A stretch of 49,792 bases of DNA from Lachnospiraceae bacterium (GTDB taxonomy: Bacteria; Bacillota; Clostridia; Lachnospirales; Lachnospiraceae). The notes below the pieces were generated by a model. That model made no database searches. It was not told the DNA's origin and worked only from the letters and a program-made list of their open reading frames with translations. Below, one piece after another: positions 9,137 through 17,909 of this stretch. Position 1 is the first letter of the stretch. Every line of letters begins with the position of its first letter. A program made the translations under genes and the position numbers. The stretch is from assembly GCA_900767585.1 (NCBI GenBank), contig CAAFZP010000117.1, positions 1 to 49,792 on the forward strand. Direction: 5' to 3'.

Positions 9137-10573
9137 TTATGCGTCATATTCGCCACGAATATCTTCTTTTGGTGGATCAATCGGCCATTTTCCTGTGAAA
9201 CAGCCCTGGCAGAACTGTCTGCCTCCGGTTAACTCCGGCAGTCGTTCTAACTTCAGGTATCCAAGCGAATCCGCACCGATAATCTGACGGATTTCTTCAA
9301 TCGTCCGGTTGTATGCGATCAGCTGGTCACTGTCCGGTACATCCGTTCCGAAATAACACGGATACAAAAACGGTGGGGATGAAATCCGCACATGCACTTC
9401 CTTCGCACCGGCTTCCTTGAGCATGCTGACGATCCGGTCACTTGTCGTTCCCCGCACGATGGAATCATCAATCATGATGACGCGTTTTCCCTCAACTGCA
9501 TCCTTCAGGACATTCAGTTTCACGCGCACACTGGATTCCCGCTGGCTCTGCTTCGGCTTGATAAAGGTTCTTCCGACATAGCCATTTTTTACAAATGCGG
9601 TCCCATATGGAATACCGGATTCGAGCGAATAACCAAGTGCCGCTGCATTTCCGGATTCCGGTACACCAACGACTAAATCTGCCTCAACCGGGCTGTCCTT
9701 TGCAAGACATCTTCCTGCAATGATACGGGACTGATACACGCTCATGCCGTCAATCACGCTGTCCGGTCTTGCGAAATAAATGTATTCAAATACGCATCTG
9801 CCATGTTCCTTCTGGCACATATCCTTATGGCTCTCAATCCCCTTCTCCGGAGATATAACAACCATCTCACCCGGCTCTACATCCCGGATAAACTCTGCTC
9901 CGATCGTATCAAGTGCGCAGCTTTCCGATGCAAGCACGTATGCATTGTCGCGTTTTCCGATGCAGAGTGGACGGAACCCAAACGGATCACGGGCACCAAT
10001 CAGTTTTCTCGGGCTCATGACAATCAGGGAATAGGAACCGACCAGCTTCTTCATGGCATTTTGAACTGCTTCCTCTGCCGAAGATGTCTTTACGCGTTCC
10101 CGGGCAATATGGTATGCGATCACCTCGGAGTCGATCGTCGTCTGGAAGATTGCACCATCATGTGCGAGTTCTCTTCGAAGCTCCGGTGCATTGACAAGAT
10201 TCCCGTTATGTGCCAGGGCAAGGGTACCCTTGATATAATTGAGTACAAGCGGCTGTGCATTCTCTCTGGTACTCGCGCCGGCTGTCGAATACCGTACATG
10301 ACCAACACCGATATTGCCTTTGAGCTTATCTAAGTCTTCCTGCGTGAATACTTCATTTACAAGTCCCATACCTTTGGAAGACAGCACCTTGCCCTTTGGT
10401 CCTTCGGTATCCGATACCGCAATACCACAGCTCTCCTGTCCCCGGTGCTGCAAAGCGAACAATCCATAGTAGATTGTTCTAGCCACATCGTGTCCGTCAA
10501 AGTCATACATGCCGAAGACTCCACATTCTTCGTGCAGGCCATCATCCTGATAGTGTTCCATTACATCACTCAT
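9137..10573 (-). CDS. purF: Amidophosphoribosyltransferase (glutamine PRPP amidotransferase)
   Basis: This is the first committed step of purine synthesis (PRPP + Gln to phosphoribosylamine). I chose the ATG at 10571-10573, which has GAGAGGAA 8 nt upstream; a start 9 codons earlier lacks a site. The result is 478 residues with a 16-residue propeptide ending GLHEE just before the nucleophile Cys17 (CGVFGMYD), as in the Bacillus-type enzyme. The N-terminal Ntn glutaminase (RYSTAG, NGNL) precedes the PRPP-binding motif VIMIDDSIVRGTTS. The Cys-rich tail (QFCQGCFTGKWP) suggests the [4Fe-4S] form. The promoter at 10650-10678 is strong. No PurR box or purine riboswitch is evident. Confidence 0.96.
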   Translation of the reverse strand: MSDVMEHYQDDGLHEECGVFGMYDFDGHDVARTIYYGLFALQHRGQESCGIAVSDTEGPKGKVLSSKGMGLVNEVFTQEDLDKLKGNIGVGHVRYSTAGASTRENAQPLVLNYIKGTLALAHNGNLVNAPELRRELAHDGAIFQTTIDSEVIAYHIARERVKTSSAEEAVQNAMKKLVGSYSLIVMSPRKLIGARDPFGFRPLCIGKRDNAYVLASESCALDTIGAEFIRDVEPGEMVVISPEKGIESHKDMCQKEHGRCVFEYIYFARPDSVIDGMSVYQSRIIAGRCLAKDSPVEADLVVGVPESGNAAALGYSLESGIPYGTAFVKNGYVGRTFIKPKQSQRESSVRVKLNVLKDAVEGKRVIMIDDSIVRGTTSDRIVSMLKEAGAKEVHVRISSPPFLYPCYFGTDVPDSDQLIAYNRTIEEIRQIIGADSLGYLKLERLPELTGGRQFCQGCFTGKWPIDPPKEDIRGEYDA

Positions 10574-10649
10574 ATTGCACGTTCCTCTCATTATAATCAT
10601 ATTATCTGCATATTGCTTCTTTTTTTGATATTTTTTTCAAACCTTGCTT

Positions 10650-10678
10650 ATTATAACCTAGATAACTTAAAGTATCAA
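10650..10678 (-). promoter_or_regulatory. purF promoter
   Basis: On the minus strand there is TTGATA (10673-10678), a 17-bp spacer and TATAAT (10650-10655). Confidence 0.8.
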
Positions 10679-10737
10679 ACAGTTTATGTGTTTTTTTCGA
10701 GTTTTCGTGAATTTATATAGCGTTTCACTTGTTTTTT

Positions 10738-10746
10738 TGATATAAT
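10738..10746 (+). promoter_or_regulatory. Extended -10 promoter of the PilZ gene
   Basis: TGATATAAT is a TGn-extended -10 with a perfect TATAAT (10741-10746), 40 bp before the PilZ ATG. No good -35 is seen, as is common for extended -10 promoters. Confidence 0.6.
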
Positions 10747-10785
10747 AGTGCCAATCTAATAAAAATTCCAAGCTGGAGGGTTCGT

Positions 10786-11130
10786 ATGCAGGAAAAAAGA
10801 AAGAACGTCAGACTTCCAATCAAACTCAAATTGGAAGTTTCTAATTTATTTAAGCAGGATGGTGTAAAAATCGAGAATCTTGATGCCGAAATCGAGGTCT
10901 TCGATATATCCAAGGCTGGTATCGGCTTTATGTCCCTGTCCAAGCTTCCGGTCAATTATTATTTCAATGCAACGATTGAATTCGAGAACCGGGAAGAAGT
11001 AATCTTATCCGTTGTGAAGATTCTGTATGTAACACCGATTGGAGATGCCGGTTTCCGCTATGGCTGCGAATTTGTCGGACTGCCATCGATGTATGATTAC
11101 ATATTTGATGAATATGCCAAAGAATTATAG
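10786..11130 (+). CDS. PilZ domain protein (predicted c-di-GMP receptor)
   Basis: The protein has 114 residues and is a single domain. It shows both c-di-GMP-binding motifs of PilZ: R5-x-x-x-R9 (RKNVR) near the N-terminus and D-x-S-x-x-G (DISKAG) about 35 residues later. The ribosome site is GGAGGG. It is transcribed alone from an extended -10 promoter and ends at a strong two-way terminator. Its neighbours (purF and a sugar transferase gene) give no direct target, but the opposing sugar transferase would suit control of exopolysaccharide. Two EAL-domain proteins at 34815-39391 show that c-di-GMP turnover exists in this genome. Confidence 0.88.
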   Translation: MQEKRKNVRLPIKLKLEVSNLFKQDGVKIENLDAEIEVFDISKAGIGFMSLSKLPVNYYFNATIEFENREEVILSVVKILYVTPIGDAGFRYGCEFVGLPSMYDYIFDEYAKEL

Positions 11131-11167
11131 ATTGACACAAACTTTTTGATATCTGTCAGATCTCCAT

Positions 11168-11225
11168 AAAAGAAAGAAGTCCGGTTGTATATTTCATATA
11201 GAACCGGACTTCTTTCTTTTTGTCA
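11168..11225. terminator. Bidirectional terminator between PilZ and sugar transferase genes
   Basis: A perfect 19-bp stem (11168-11186 with 11202-11220) has a 15-nt loop, A-rich on the left arm and T-rich on the right. It can end transcription from both sides: PilZ on plus and the sugar transferase on minus. Confidence 0.95.
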
Positions 11226-11242
11226 GAGTATTATACTTATTA

Positions 11243-12670
11243 TCATTCGGATTCTGATATTTCTTCCGATCCTGGTGCTGTCTGTTGCGTTTCTGCTTCC
11301 TCCGGCGGCTGATATTCTTCGAATACAAGATTACTCTCACGGTGGAATGCTTCTGTACTGTCTTTCTTGAACAACACAATCAATGTCTGGAACAAAAGCT
11401 TGATATCCAGCCAAAAGCTGTATTCTTCGATATAAGTCAGATCCAAAATCAATTTGTCTTTTGGTGAAGTATTGTATTTTCCTGCAATCTGTGCATGCCC
11501 GGTGATTCCCGCTTTCACGCGGAGGCGGTACTCAAACTCCGGCAGGACAGACGTATAGTTAAAGACATTGGCAAGCATCTCCGGCCGAGGGCCGACCACA
11601 CTCATATCGCCCTTTAAGACATTGAAAAACTGGGGAATCTCGTCTAATCGGTATTTCCGAAGGAATTTACCAATCCGTGTCACACGTTCATCATCCTCCA
11701 CAACCGAATAATTCTCCACATTTTCCCGCATCGTACGGAATTTATATACAGAAAAAATCTTACCATCCCGGGTCGCACGGTTCTGTTTGAAGATCAGACT
11801 TCCGTGATCATCTAATTTGATCATCACACTCACAGCCAGCATGATCGGTGATGTCAGTATCAACGCAATCACAGAAATCACAATATCCATCATACGTTTG
11901 ATAAACCGCTGTTCCAGTGTCAGTCCTTTGGAATAATTGCAATATACCGACACATCATCTAAGATAAAATGTTTCGCACTTTTTTCAATCACATCATGCA
12001 TGTCCGGGTTAAAATATACATTTTTCATATTCTGATAACAATATTCCAGAATCTGTGTACGATTCTGCACCGGCACATCATAGATAAAAATCGTATCATG
12101 TTCCGATATATACTGCTTCAGATTTGCATCCCTGTAATCTGCGACCTGATTGATCTTATATTGTAATTTATACTTCAGCACCCCGCGTACAATGTCGTTT
12201 AAGCTCTGCTGGGATGACGTGATGATGATGCAGTCTTCCGGCTTGTAAATCTTAAAATACAAATGATTTCCACCATATGCAAAAATCATGATCACAACAA
12301 ACTGAATTGCCAGAACCGGGAGTAACAGATAGGGCTGTTCAAACATGAAACGATGATTATTCATCTGGTTTGTATTCATGATAGAAAGTACCAGCACCGC
12401 AATCACATCTGTAAAAATCTGATTCAAAAACAATGACAGTACAATCGGCTTACTCTTTCTTTTGCCGATATCATAATGTCCATAAATCGTCGAAAACATA
12501 TAATGCATGGCGACATATGCCGCGATTGTCATTCCGGATGTTCGCGATAAATTCCATAACTGCCAGTTTGTTTTTGCATAGATTCCATACAATACAAAGA
12601 ACAATATCAAATTTAAAATTGCTTTGAGAAAAAATACAATCGATGTCTCAAATTTTCTGGTATTATTCAT
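11243..12670 (-). CDS. Polyprenyl-phosphate sugar-1-phosphate transferase (exopolysaccharide initiating enzyme)
   Basis: The 475-residue protein has about four or five membrane segments in the N-terminal half (residues ~10-150), a central soluble region, one more hydrophobic helix (~275-295) and a C-terminal bacterial sugar-transferase domain: VYKFRTMR, RKYRLDEIPQFFNVLKGDMS and VVGPRPEM. Such WbaP/CpsE-type enzymes put the first sugar phosphate on undecaprenyl phosphate at the inner face of the membrane. It begins 9 bp after glmM, which makes precursor for UDP-GlcNAc, so the two are cotranscribed. No other polysaccharide genes are adjacent, which is unusual for this class. The Glu/Gln-rich tail is not part of the catalytic fold. 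Confidence 0.9.
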   Translation of the reverse strand: MNNTRKFETSIVFFLKAILNLILFFVLYGIYAKTNWQLWNLSRTSGMTIAAYVAMHYMFSTIYGHYDIGKRKSKPIVLSLFLNQIFTDVIAVLVLSIMNTNQMNNHRFMFEQPYLLLPVLAIQFVVIMIFAYGGNHLYFKIYKPEDCIIITSSQQSLNDIVRGVLKYKLQYKINQVADYRDANLKQYISEHDTIFIYDVPVQNRTQILEYCYQNMKNVYFNPDMHDVIEKSAKHFILDDVSVYCNYSKGLTLEQRFIKRMMDIVISVIALILTSPIMLAVSVMIKLDDHGSLIFKQNRATRDGKIFSVYKFRTMRENVENYSVVEDDERVTRIGKFLRKYRLDEIPQFFNVLKGDMSVVGPRPEMLANVFNYTSVLPEFEYRLRVKAGITGHAQIAGKYNTSPKDKLILDLTYIEEYSFWLDIKLLFQTLIVLFKKDSTEAFHRESNLVFEEYQPPEEAETQQTAPGSEEISESE

Positions 12671-12679
12671 CCTAAATCC

Positions 12680-14038
12680 TTACTGTACTTCATATCCTTT
12701 GCTTCGGATCACATCCACAACCGCATCCACATGTTCTTTGCAAATTGCGTCTGTTTCTGCTTCCACCATAACACGGATGAGCGGTTCGGTTCCGCTCTGC
12801 CGAAGCAGAATTCTTCCATTATCACCGAGGGCTTCTTCAACCTTCTTTGCAGCAGCAAGCACATCCGCATCTTCCATCACTTCTTTTTTACTTGTCACTT
12901 TGACATTTACAAGAAGCTGTGGATAAATCGTAAGTCCACGTGTAAGCTCGGACATCGTCGTTTTTTCTTCCACCATGACTTCCATCAATTTGAGCGATGT
13001 AAGCACGCCATCTCCCGTTCTTGCATTCTTCGAGAAGATGATATGTCCACTTTGTTCGCCACCTAAAATATATCCGTTTTCCATCATGCACTCATAGACA
13101 TATTTGTCACCAACTGCAGTTTTCTCATATCCGATTCCTTCTGCATCGAGTGCTTTATACAATCCAAGGTTTGACATGATTGTCGTTACAACTTTATTGT
13201 TGTTCAGTCTGCCACGATCCCGTAAATACTTTCCGCAGATGTAGATGATTGCATCTCCGTCCACAAGATTTCCTTTTTCATCGACAGCCAGGCACCGGTC
13301 TGCATCTCCATCATACGCAAATCCGGCATCCAGATGATTCTCTACAACAAACTTTTGCAATCCCTCGATATGCGTGGAGCCACAGTTCGTGTTGATATTC
13401 GTACCGTCCGGTGTGTTGTTGATGACGTACGTTTTTGCACCAAGTGCATCGAATACTGCTTTTGCAACTGTCGACGATGCACCATTTGCGCAGTCTAATC
13501 CGACGCGCAGATTCTTAAATGCTCTCGTTGGAAGTGTCATCAGATAACCGATATACCGGTTTCTACCCATCGAATAATCGGTCGTCCGTCCAATCTTCTC
13601 CTTTGTTGCAAACGGAATCTCCGGCACCAGTCCGTCAATATAATCTTCAATCTCTTTTTCTACAGCGGCATCCATCTTAGATCCCTGGCTGTTGATGATC
13701 TTGATTCCGTTATCATAAAACGGATTGTGGCTTGCCGAAATCATAATTCCGCAGTCAAACTCATCTGCCCGTACAATATAAGATACACTCGGTGTCGGCG
13801 TGACATGCATCAGATATACATCTGCACCACTCGCTGTCAGTCCCGCAACCAATGAATACTCAAACATATAACTTGAGCGTCTTGTATCTTTTCCGATCAC
13901 GATCCGGGCACGATCATCACCCTGCTTGTTTTTGCCAAAATAATATCCAAGATATCTGCCGACTTTATATGCATGTTCCACAGTCAGGTCTACATTTGCC
14001 TCACCGCGGAAACCATCTGTTCCAAAATACTTACCCAT
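12680..14038 (-). CDS. glmM: Phosphoglucosamine mutase
   Basis: The 452-residue protein starts GKYFGTDGFRG. It has the phosphoserine loop MISASHNPFYDNGIKI (around residue 100), the metal-binding DGDADRC (around 240) and the C-terminal phosphate-binding LRQSGTEPLIRVMVE. It converts glucosamine-6-P to glucosamine-1-P for UDP-GlcNAc, needed for peptidoglycan and other glycans. It has its own promoter at 14128-14156 and is followed at 9 bp by the sugar transferase gene. Confidence 0.97.
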   Translation of the reverse strand: MGKYFGTDGFRGEANVDLTVEHAYKVGRYLGYYFGKNKQGDDRARIVIGKDTRRSSYMFEYSLVAGLTASGADVYLMHVTPTPSVSYIVRADEFDCGIMISASHNPFYDNGIKIINSQGSKMDAAVEKEIEDYIDGLVPEIPFATKEKIGRTTDYSMGRNRYIGYLMTLPTRAFKNLRVGLDCANGASSTVAKAVFDALGAKTYVINNTPDGTNINTNCGSTHIEGLQKFVVENHLDAGFAYDGDADRCLAVDEKGNLVDGDAIIYICGKYLRDRGRLNNNKVVTTIMSNLGLYKALDAEGIGYEKTAVGDKYVYECMMENGYILGGEQSGHIIFSKNARTGDGVLTSLKLMEVMVEEKTTMSELTRGLTIYPQLLVNVKVTSKKEVMEDADVLAAAKKVEEALGDNGRILLRQSGTEPLIRVMVEAETDAICKEHVDAVVDVIRSKGYEVQ

Positions 14039-14127
14039 GATTTCCCCTTTCAGTTTCGATCACATCACATTTTTTCCAATATCTTTTGTTTCTGTTTTAT
14101 TTTTGCACGCACGCATGCATATTCTTT

Positions 14128-14156
14128 ATTATATTCTTTTTTTATAAAAAAGTAAA
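14128..14156 (-). promoter_or_regulatory. glmM promoter
   Basis: On the minus strand there is TTTACT (14151-14156), a 17-bp spacer and TATAAT (14128-14133), about 90 bp upstream of the glmM ATG. Confidence 0.75.
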
Positions 14157-14183
14157 GAATTGACATAACCTAGTCCTCATGGC

Positions 14184-15245
14184 TTACATCGTATCATCTT
14201 TTCCCGGCTTTTCTTCCGGTTTCTGTTCCGGATAATTCAACATGTACCTGCCATACAAATCATCGAAATCAATATCCAGGTCTTCATCCTCTGTGTATGC
14301 ACTTTCTTCCTCCGTGTCATCCTCCGGCTGATGTGCAACTTCCTGCAACGGAACCTGTGGAAGCATCAGATTCAACGCCTGCTGCATATTCCTGATTTCC
14401 ACATGGGCCATGCTTCCGCCATATTCTCCATCGAGCGTCCACGCGATCTCCTGCTCTCCGTCCACGACAACCCGGCTTGCTTTACACTCGAAAAACATCT
14501 CATTTCCTTCTACTTCATTTTGCAAAAGGCCACGAATGATCTGTTGCAGTTCCGCAGGCGACGACGGCATCTTGATGAAAAGGCAGTCAAACTTTCCGTC
14601 ATCCAAGACAACATGTTTTGCACCACGCAGTTTAAACCCACCAACGGACAGCGTGTTTGTAATCATTCCATACAGATATTTTCCTGTGATCACTTTATCG
14701 TCAAACTGTGCAGTCAGAGAAAATCCTTTGTAATTTCCGATGTTTTTGATTGCTTCAAGCACATATGCCGAATGCCCGATTGCTTTTTTTAATTGCTGGT
14801 TCGTGTTATAGGATACATCTGTAAATATACCAAATGCCGCAATATACACAAATGATTTGTCAGCAAACTGACCAACATCGATTCTGGTGCATATTCCATC
14901 CATAATCTGTGTGGCTGCTTCGATTGGCTTTCTCGATATCTGAAGACTTCTCGCATAATCGTTGGTTGTTCCTACCGGAATATATCCAAGCGGAACCTTT
15001 TTTTGCCCCATCTTGACATATCCACACACGGTATTATCCAGCGTGCCATCGCCACCTGCACACACAATCAGATCATAATCCGCACCATCGACACGTACTT
15101 TACGCTCCGCATCTTCCGGTCCTTGTGTCGGATATGTCACAACCTCATATCCTGCCTGTGAAAAAATCATAATAATCTCAAACAGATCGTTGCGGATTGC
15201 GGTTCTCCCGGCTTTTGGATTGATAATAAACAATAAGCGTTTCAT
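14184..15245 (-). CDS. Diacylglycerol kinase-family lipid kinase (YegS/BmrU type)
   Basis: The 353-residue protein starts KRLLFIINPKAGR and contains the nucleotide loop VCAGGDGTLDNTV (around residue 65) and PLGYIPVGTTNDYARSL, both typical of the DAGK catalytic domain. The C-terminal part (LDGEYGG) is the second domain of the fold; a charged tail of about 50 residues is extra. The ATG at 15243-15245 has GGAGG 8 nt upstream; a longer frame into queC has no site. It probably phosphorylates diacylglycerol or a related lipid at the membrane. It is the last gene of the queD-queE-folE-queC transcript (20-bp gap), with no obvious pathway link. Confidence 0.88.
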   Translation of the reverse strand: MKRLLFIINPKAGRTAIRNDLFEIIMIFSQAGYEVVTYPTQGPEDAERKVRVDGADYDLIVCAGGDGTLDNTVCGYVKMGQKKVPLGYIPVGTTNDYARSLQISRKPIEAATQIMDGICTRIDVGQFADKSFVYIAAFGIFTDVSYNTNQQLKKAIGHSAYVLEAIKNIGNYKGFSLTAQFDDKVITGKYLYGMITNTLSVGGFKLRGAKHVVLDDGKFDCLFIKMPSSPAELQQIIRGLLQNEVEGNEMFFECKASRVVVDGEQEIAWTLDGEYGGSMAHVEIRNMQQALNLMLPQVPLQEVAHQPEDDTEEESAYTEDEDLDIDFDDLYGRYMLNYPEQKPEEKPGKDDTM

Positions 15246-15265
15246 GGTTTTCCTCCATTCTTCTC

Positions 15266-15931
15266 TTATCTTCGCGCAAGATACGCATCTAATCCTTTTT
15301 TCCGCAATTTGCATGCCGGACAGTTGCCGCAGCCATCTCCTTTGATTCCATTATAACAAGTCAATGTCATATTGCGGACCAGGTCAAATCCACCGAGTTT
15401 GTCAGCTAACTCCCATGTCTCTTCCTTGTCGATCCACATGAGCGGTGTGATGATGTCAAACTCATAATCCATCGCCAGATTGAGTGACACATTCAAAGAT
15501 TTGATAAACTCATCTCTGCAGTCCGGATATCCGGAAAAATCACTCTGTGATACGCCTGTCAGAATATCGGTCACACCTTTCTGCTTTGCAAATACTGCTG
15601 CAAATGTCAAAAATAACATATTTCTTCCATCCACAAATGTATTCGGCGTTCCTTCTGCCGGAGCATCCTCGTCCACATGCATATCGCTTCTGGTCAGAGA
15701 ATTCGGTGCCAGCTGGTTTAAAAGTGTCATATCCATGATCGTCTGTTCCACATCCAGCTTTTCACAGATTGCTTTTGCCGCATCCAGCTCTGCCACATGA
15801 CGCTGATGGTAGTCAAAAGACACCGCATATACTTTTTTATAATGTTTTTTTGCATATAACAGACAGGTTGTGCTATCCTGCCCTCCACTAAATACAACAA
15901 CTGCCGCTTCTTTGTTTTTCTTATGCTGCAT
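15266..15931 (-). CDS. queC: 7-cyano-7-deazaguanine synthase
   Basis: The 221-residue protein has the PP-loop VVFSGGQDSTTCL near the N-terminus and a C-terminal zinc set (CYNGIKGDGCGNCPACKLR). It makes preQ0 from 7-carboxy-7-deazaguanine, ammonia and ATP. The ATG at 15929-15931 has AGGAG about 9 nt upstream; an in-frame GTG three codons earlier overlaps that site and is unlikely. It is the fourth gene of the queuosine-precursor operon. Confidence 0.96.
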   Translation of the reverse strand: MQHKKNKEAAVVVFSGGQDSTTCLLYAKKHYKKVYAVSFDYHQRHVAELDAAKAICEKLDVEQTIMDMTLLNQLAPNSLTRSDMHVDEDAPAEGTPNTFVDGRNMLFLTFAAVFAKQKGVTDILTGVSQSDFSGYPDCRDEFIKSLNVSLNLAMDYEFDIITPLMWIDKEETWELADKLGGFDLVRNMTLTCYNGIKGDGCGNCPACKLRKKGLDAYLARR

Positions 15932-15983
15932 AATAACCACTCCTTTTGTTTTCTATTTTCCGCAACTTGTAATCCCATCCACT

Positions 15984-16562
15984 TTATTTTAACAACATCA
16001 TGAGCTTATTCTGCAATGTCTCGTTTGTTTCAAACTCACCGGTAAATGTCGTCGTAAACGTCTTTGCACTTGCGTTCCGGATACCTCTGGCTGTCATACA
16101 GCTATGGCTTCCTTCGATCACAACCGCAACATCCGGGCTTCCTGTCACTTTACTCATGATATAGGCAATATCTGTCCCGATCCGTTCCTGCAGCTGCAGA
16201 CGTTTTGCTACCATATCCGCAATCCTGGCAATCTTGCTAAGTCCCAGCACTTTTCCTTTCGGGATATATGCAACTGCCACATGCATATCATACATAAGAG
16301 CCATATGATGTTCACAATAGCTGAATACTCCGATGTCTTTTACAAGCACCATATCACTTGTATCATTGCCCGGACGTTCAAATGATTTGTTGAACATGTC
16401 TGCAATCTCATCATTTGTGTAATTCATGCCCTCAAATACTTCTTCATACATACGGGCAACCCGGTCTGGTGTCTCCCGTAATCCTTCCCGGTCCGGATCA
16501 TCCCCTAACGCGGCGAGGATTCCACGGACATGTTCCTTTATTGCTTCTTTGTCGATTGCCAT
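15984..16562 (-). CDS. folE: GTP cyclohydrolase I
   Basis: The 192-residue protein has the zinc ligands in YCEHHM (C83, H85/H86) and SHSCMTARG, and GLSKIARIADMVAKRLQLQER, all intact. It opens GTP to 7,8-dihydroneopterin triphosphate, the shared substrate for folate and for QueD. The ATG at 16560-16562 (AGGAG, 7 nt) is adjacent to the queE stop. Its place inside the que genes suggests it supplies queuosine synthesis here. Confidence 0.97.
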   Translation of the reverse strand: MAIDKEAIKEHVRGILAALGDDPDREGLRETPDRVARMYEEVFEGMNYTNDEIADMFNKSFERPGNDTSDMVLVKDIGVFSYCEHHMALMYDMHVAVAYIPKGKVLGLSKIARIADMVAKRLQLQERIGTDIAYIMSKVTGSPDVAVVIEGSHSCMTARGIRNASAKTFTTTFTGEFETNETLQNKLMMLLK

Positions 16563-16563
16563 C

Positions 16564-17232
16564 TTATACTCCTTTTTTGTCCGGATCCCAGATGTATTTG
16601 TGCATCTGAAGCTGCAGCCGGACATCTTTCATATTTTCCTGTATCATAAAATCCACGATCTGTGCCGGTGTGATTGCCGCAAACGCAGAGCTTAGATAAA
16701 CGGTTGCTTTTTCACAAAGTCTGTATTTTGTTATAATCTCTTTTGCTTTTTCTAAGTCTGATTCGGACGAACAGACAAACTTCACTGCATCCTGCGGTTT
16801 CAGCCACGCATAATTTTCTACGCACATAAAGCGTTCCATCCCACTGTCCGGAAGCTTATAATCCAGTGTCATACAGACATTGTCCGGTCTTTTATCATAT
16901 CCGGAGATATCCACGCTTCCGTTTGTCTCGATCTCCACACGAAGATATTCATCGCTTGCAAGCAAATCGATCAAAGCACGGATATCCGGCTGGATCAGCG
17001 GTTCGCCACCTGTCAGCGTCACGTTTTTTACACCACTTTCTTTTATATACGTATAAATCTCTGCTCCGCTTAAGCGTTCATACGATACCTGTGGTTCATT
17101 TGCCCACTTTGTATCGCAGTATCCACAGGCAAGATTGCATCCTGCAAACCGGATAAAACAGGCAAGTTCTCCGGCATGCGTTGCTTCTCCGTTGATACTG
17201 ACAAACTTTTCTACTACTTTATATTGCTCCAT
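16564..17232 (-). CDS. queE: 7-carboxy-7-deazaguanine synthase (radical SAM)
   Basis: The 222-residue protein has the radical-SAM cluster motif C32NLAC36GYC39, a CxxxCxxC spacing, and the following TLTGGEPLIQP. It converts 6-carboxytetrahydropterin to 7-carboxy-7-deazaguanine. The start at 17230-17232 is chosen from alignment with the family N-terminus (VVEKFVSINGE); the nearest GGAG is about 13 nt upstream and forms part of the queD end, so translation may be coupled to queD. Confidence 0.93.
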   Translation of the reverse strand: MEQYKVVEKFVSINGEATHAGELACFIRFAGCNLACGYCDTKWANEPQVSYERLSGAEIYTYIKESGVKNVTLTGGEPLIQPDIRALIDLLASDEYLRVEIETNGSVDISGYDKRPDNVCMTLDYKLPDSGMERFMCVENYAWLKPQDAVKFVCSSESDLEKAKEIITKYRLCEKATVYLSSAFAAITPAQIVDFMIQENMKDVRLQLQMHKYIWDPDKKGV

Positions 17233-17242
17233 ATTTTTTCTA

Positions 17243-17662
17243 TTACTCCATATATGCGGCACAATTTTTCGGTGTCTCATACACCGTTGCCTTCAAGACC
17301 TGATACCCTTTTTCTTTCATCTCGTCATAAAAAAACTTTGCAAAATTCTCTGCAGTCGGCCGGAACATCACTTCCACAACTTTAAAGTGTTCCTCATTAA
17401 ACGCTTCGAGCGTTTTTTTCTTCAGGCTTCCAATCTCTGCAATCAGACAATGGTCGAGTGCATCTGCAATCTTCTTTAAATCTGCTTTCAACCTGGAAAA
17501 ATCCACGATCATGCCCCGGTTGTTTCCGCCCATCTCCAAGCATTCACTTCCGACCTCGATCTCCACGACCCAGTGGTGTCCGTGAATATTGGAACACTTC
17601 CCTTCATATCCGGCAAGGAAATGTGCACTGTCAAAACTTGCATTTGTCTTCAATGTATACAT
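17243..17662 (-). CDS. queD: 6-carboxy-5,6,7,8-tetrahydropterin synthase
   Basis: The 139-residue protein has zinc-binding His in SFDSAHFL and CSNIHGHHW, the catalytic Cys just before them, and a catalytic Glu/His region near FRPTAENFAKFF. It acts on dihydroneopterin triphosphate from FolE. It is the first gene of queD-queE-folE-queC, behind a riboswitch-like leader with terminator. The ribosome site AAGGAG is 6 nt before the ATG. Confidence 0.95.
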   Translation of the reverse strand: MYTLKTNASFDSAHFLAGYEGKCSNIHGHHWVVEIEVGSECLEMGGNNRGMIVDFSRLKADLKKIADALDHCLIAEIGSLKKKTLEAFNEEHFKVVEVMFRPTAENFAKFFYDEMKEKGYQVLKATVYETPKNCAAYME

Positions 17663-17693
17663 ATAAAACTCCTTCCTGTAAATTGCGTGTCAT

Positions 17694-17714
17694 CCCGCCT
17701 GTCGTTCAGGCGGG
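17694..17714 (-). promoter_or_regulatory. Perfect hairpin in the queD leader
   Basis: An 8-bp stem (CCCGCCTG with CAGGCGGG) with a 5-nt loop lies about 30 nt upstream of the queD ribosome site. There is no T-run, so it is not a terminator. It may stabilise the mRNA or take part in leader folding. Confidence 0.5.
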
Positions 17715-17745
17715 GTTTATCCATCTAAAAGACATGTATAAAAAC

Positions 17746-17776
17746 GCAAAAAACGGGTGCGCAAAAAGGCACCCGC
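17746..17776 (-). terminator. Attenuator-type terminator before queD
   Basis: On the minus strand CGGGTGC (17769-17775) pairs with GCACCCG (17754-17760), followed by a T-run (17747-17753). It lies between the aptamer-like element and queD, where a riboswitch would control read-through; it would also end thrC transcripts. Confidence 0.88.
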
Positions 17777-17802
17777 TTCATAAATAATCGTATTTATGGC
17801 TT

Positions 17803-17864
17803 GCCCTAGTTTTGTTTTCCGACAGGATGGTGCGAATGAACTGTCGTGCGTGCCTGTGGCACGC
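17803..17864 (-). promoter_or_regulatory. Probable preQ1-I riboswitch of the que operon
   Basis: Minus-strand order: a hairpin with arms GCGTGCC/GGCACGC (17848-17864), then stem CGACAG/CTGTCG (17820-17825 with 17841-17846) closing a loop that begins TTC and contains CACC. Next comes the A-rich tail GGAAAACAAAACTAGGG (17804-17820 region). A stem-loop plus an A-rich tail ending ACTAGG resembles the preQ1-I aptamer (compare the AAAAAACTAAGG tail in Bacillus). A stem (CATAAATA/TATTTATG) and the terminator follow, then the que genes. The loop differs somewhat from consensus, so this is a probable call. Confidence 0.62.
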
Positions 17865-17909
17865 ATCTGATGATATTCTGTGAACCATATAAAGAGCATG
17901 GTCCCGTTT

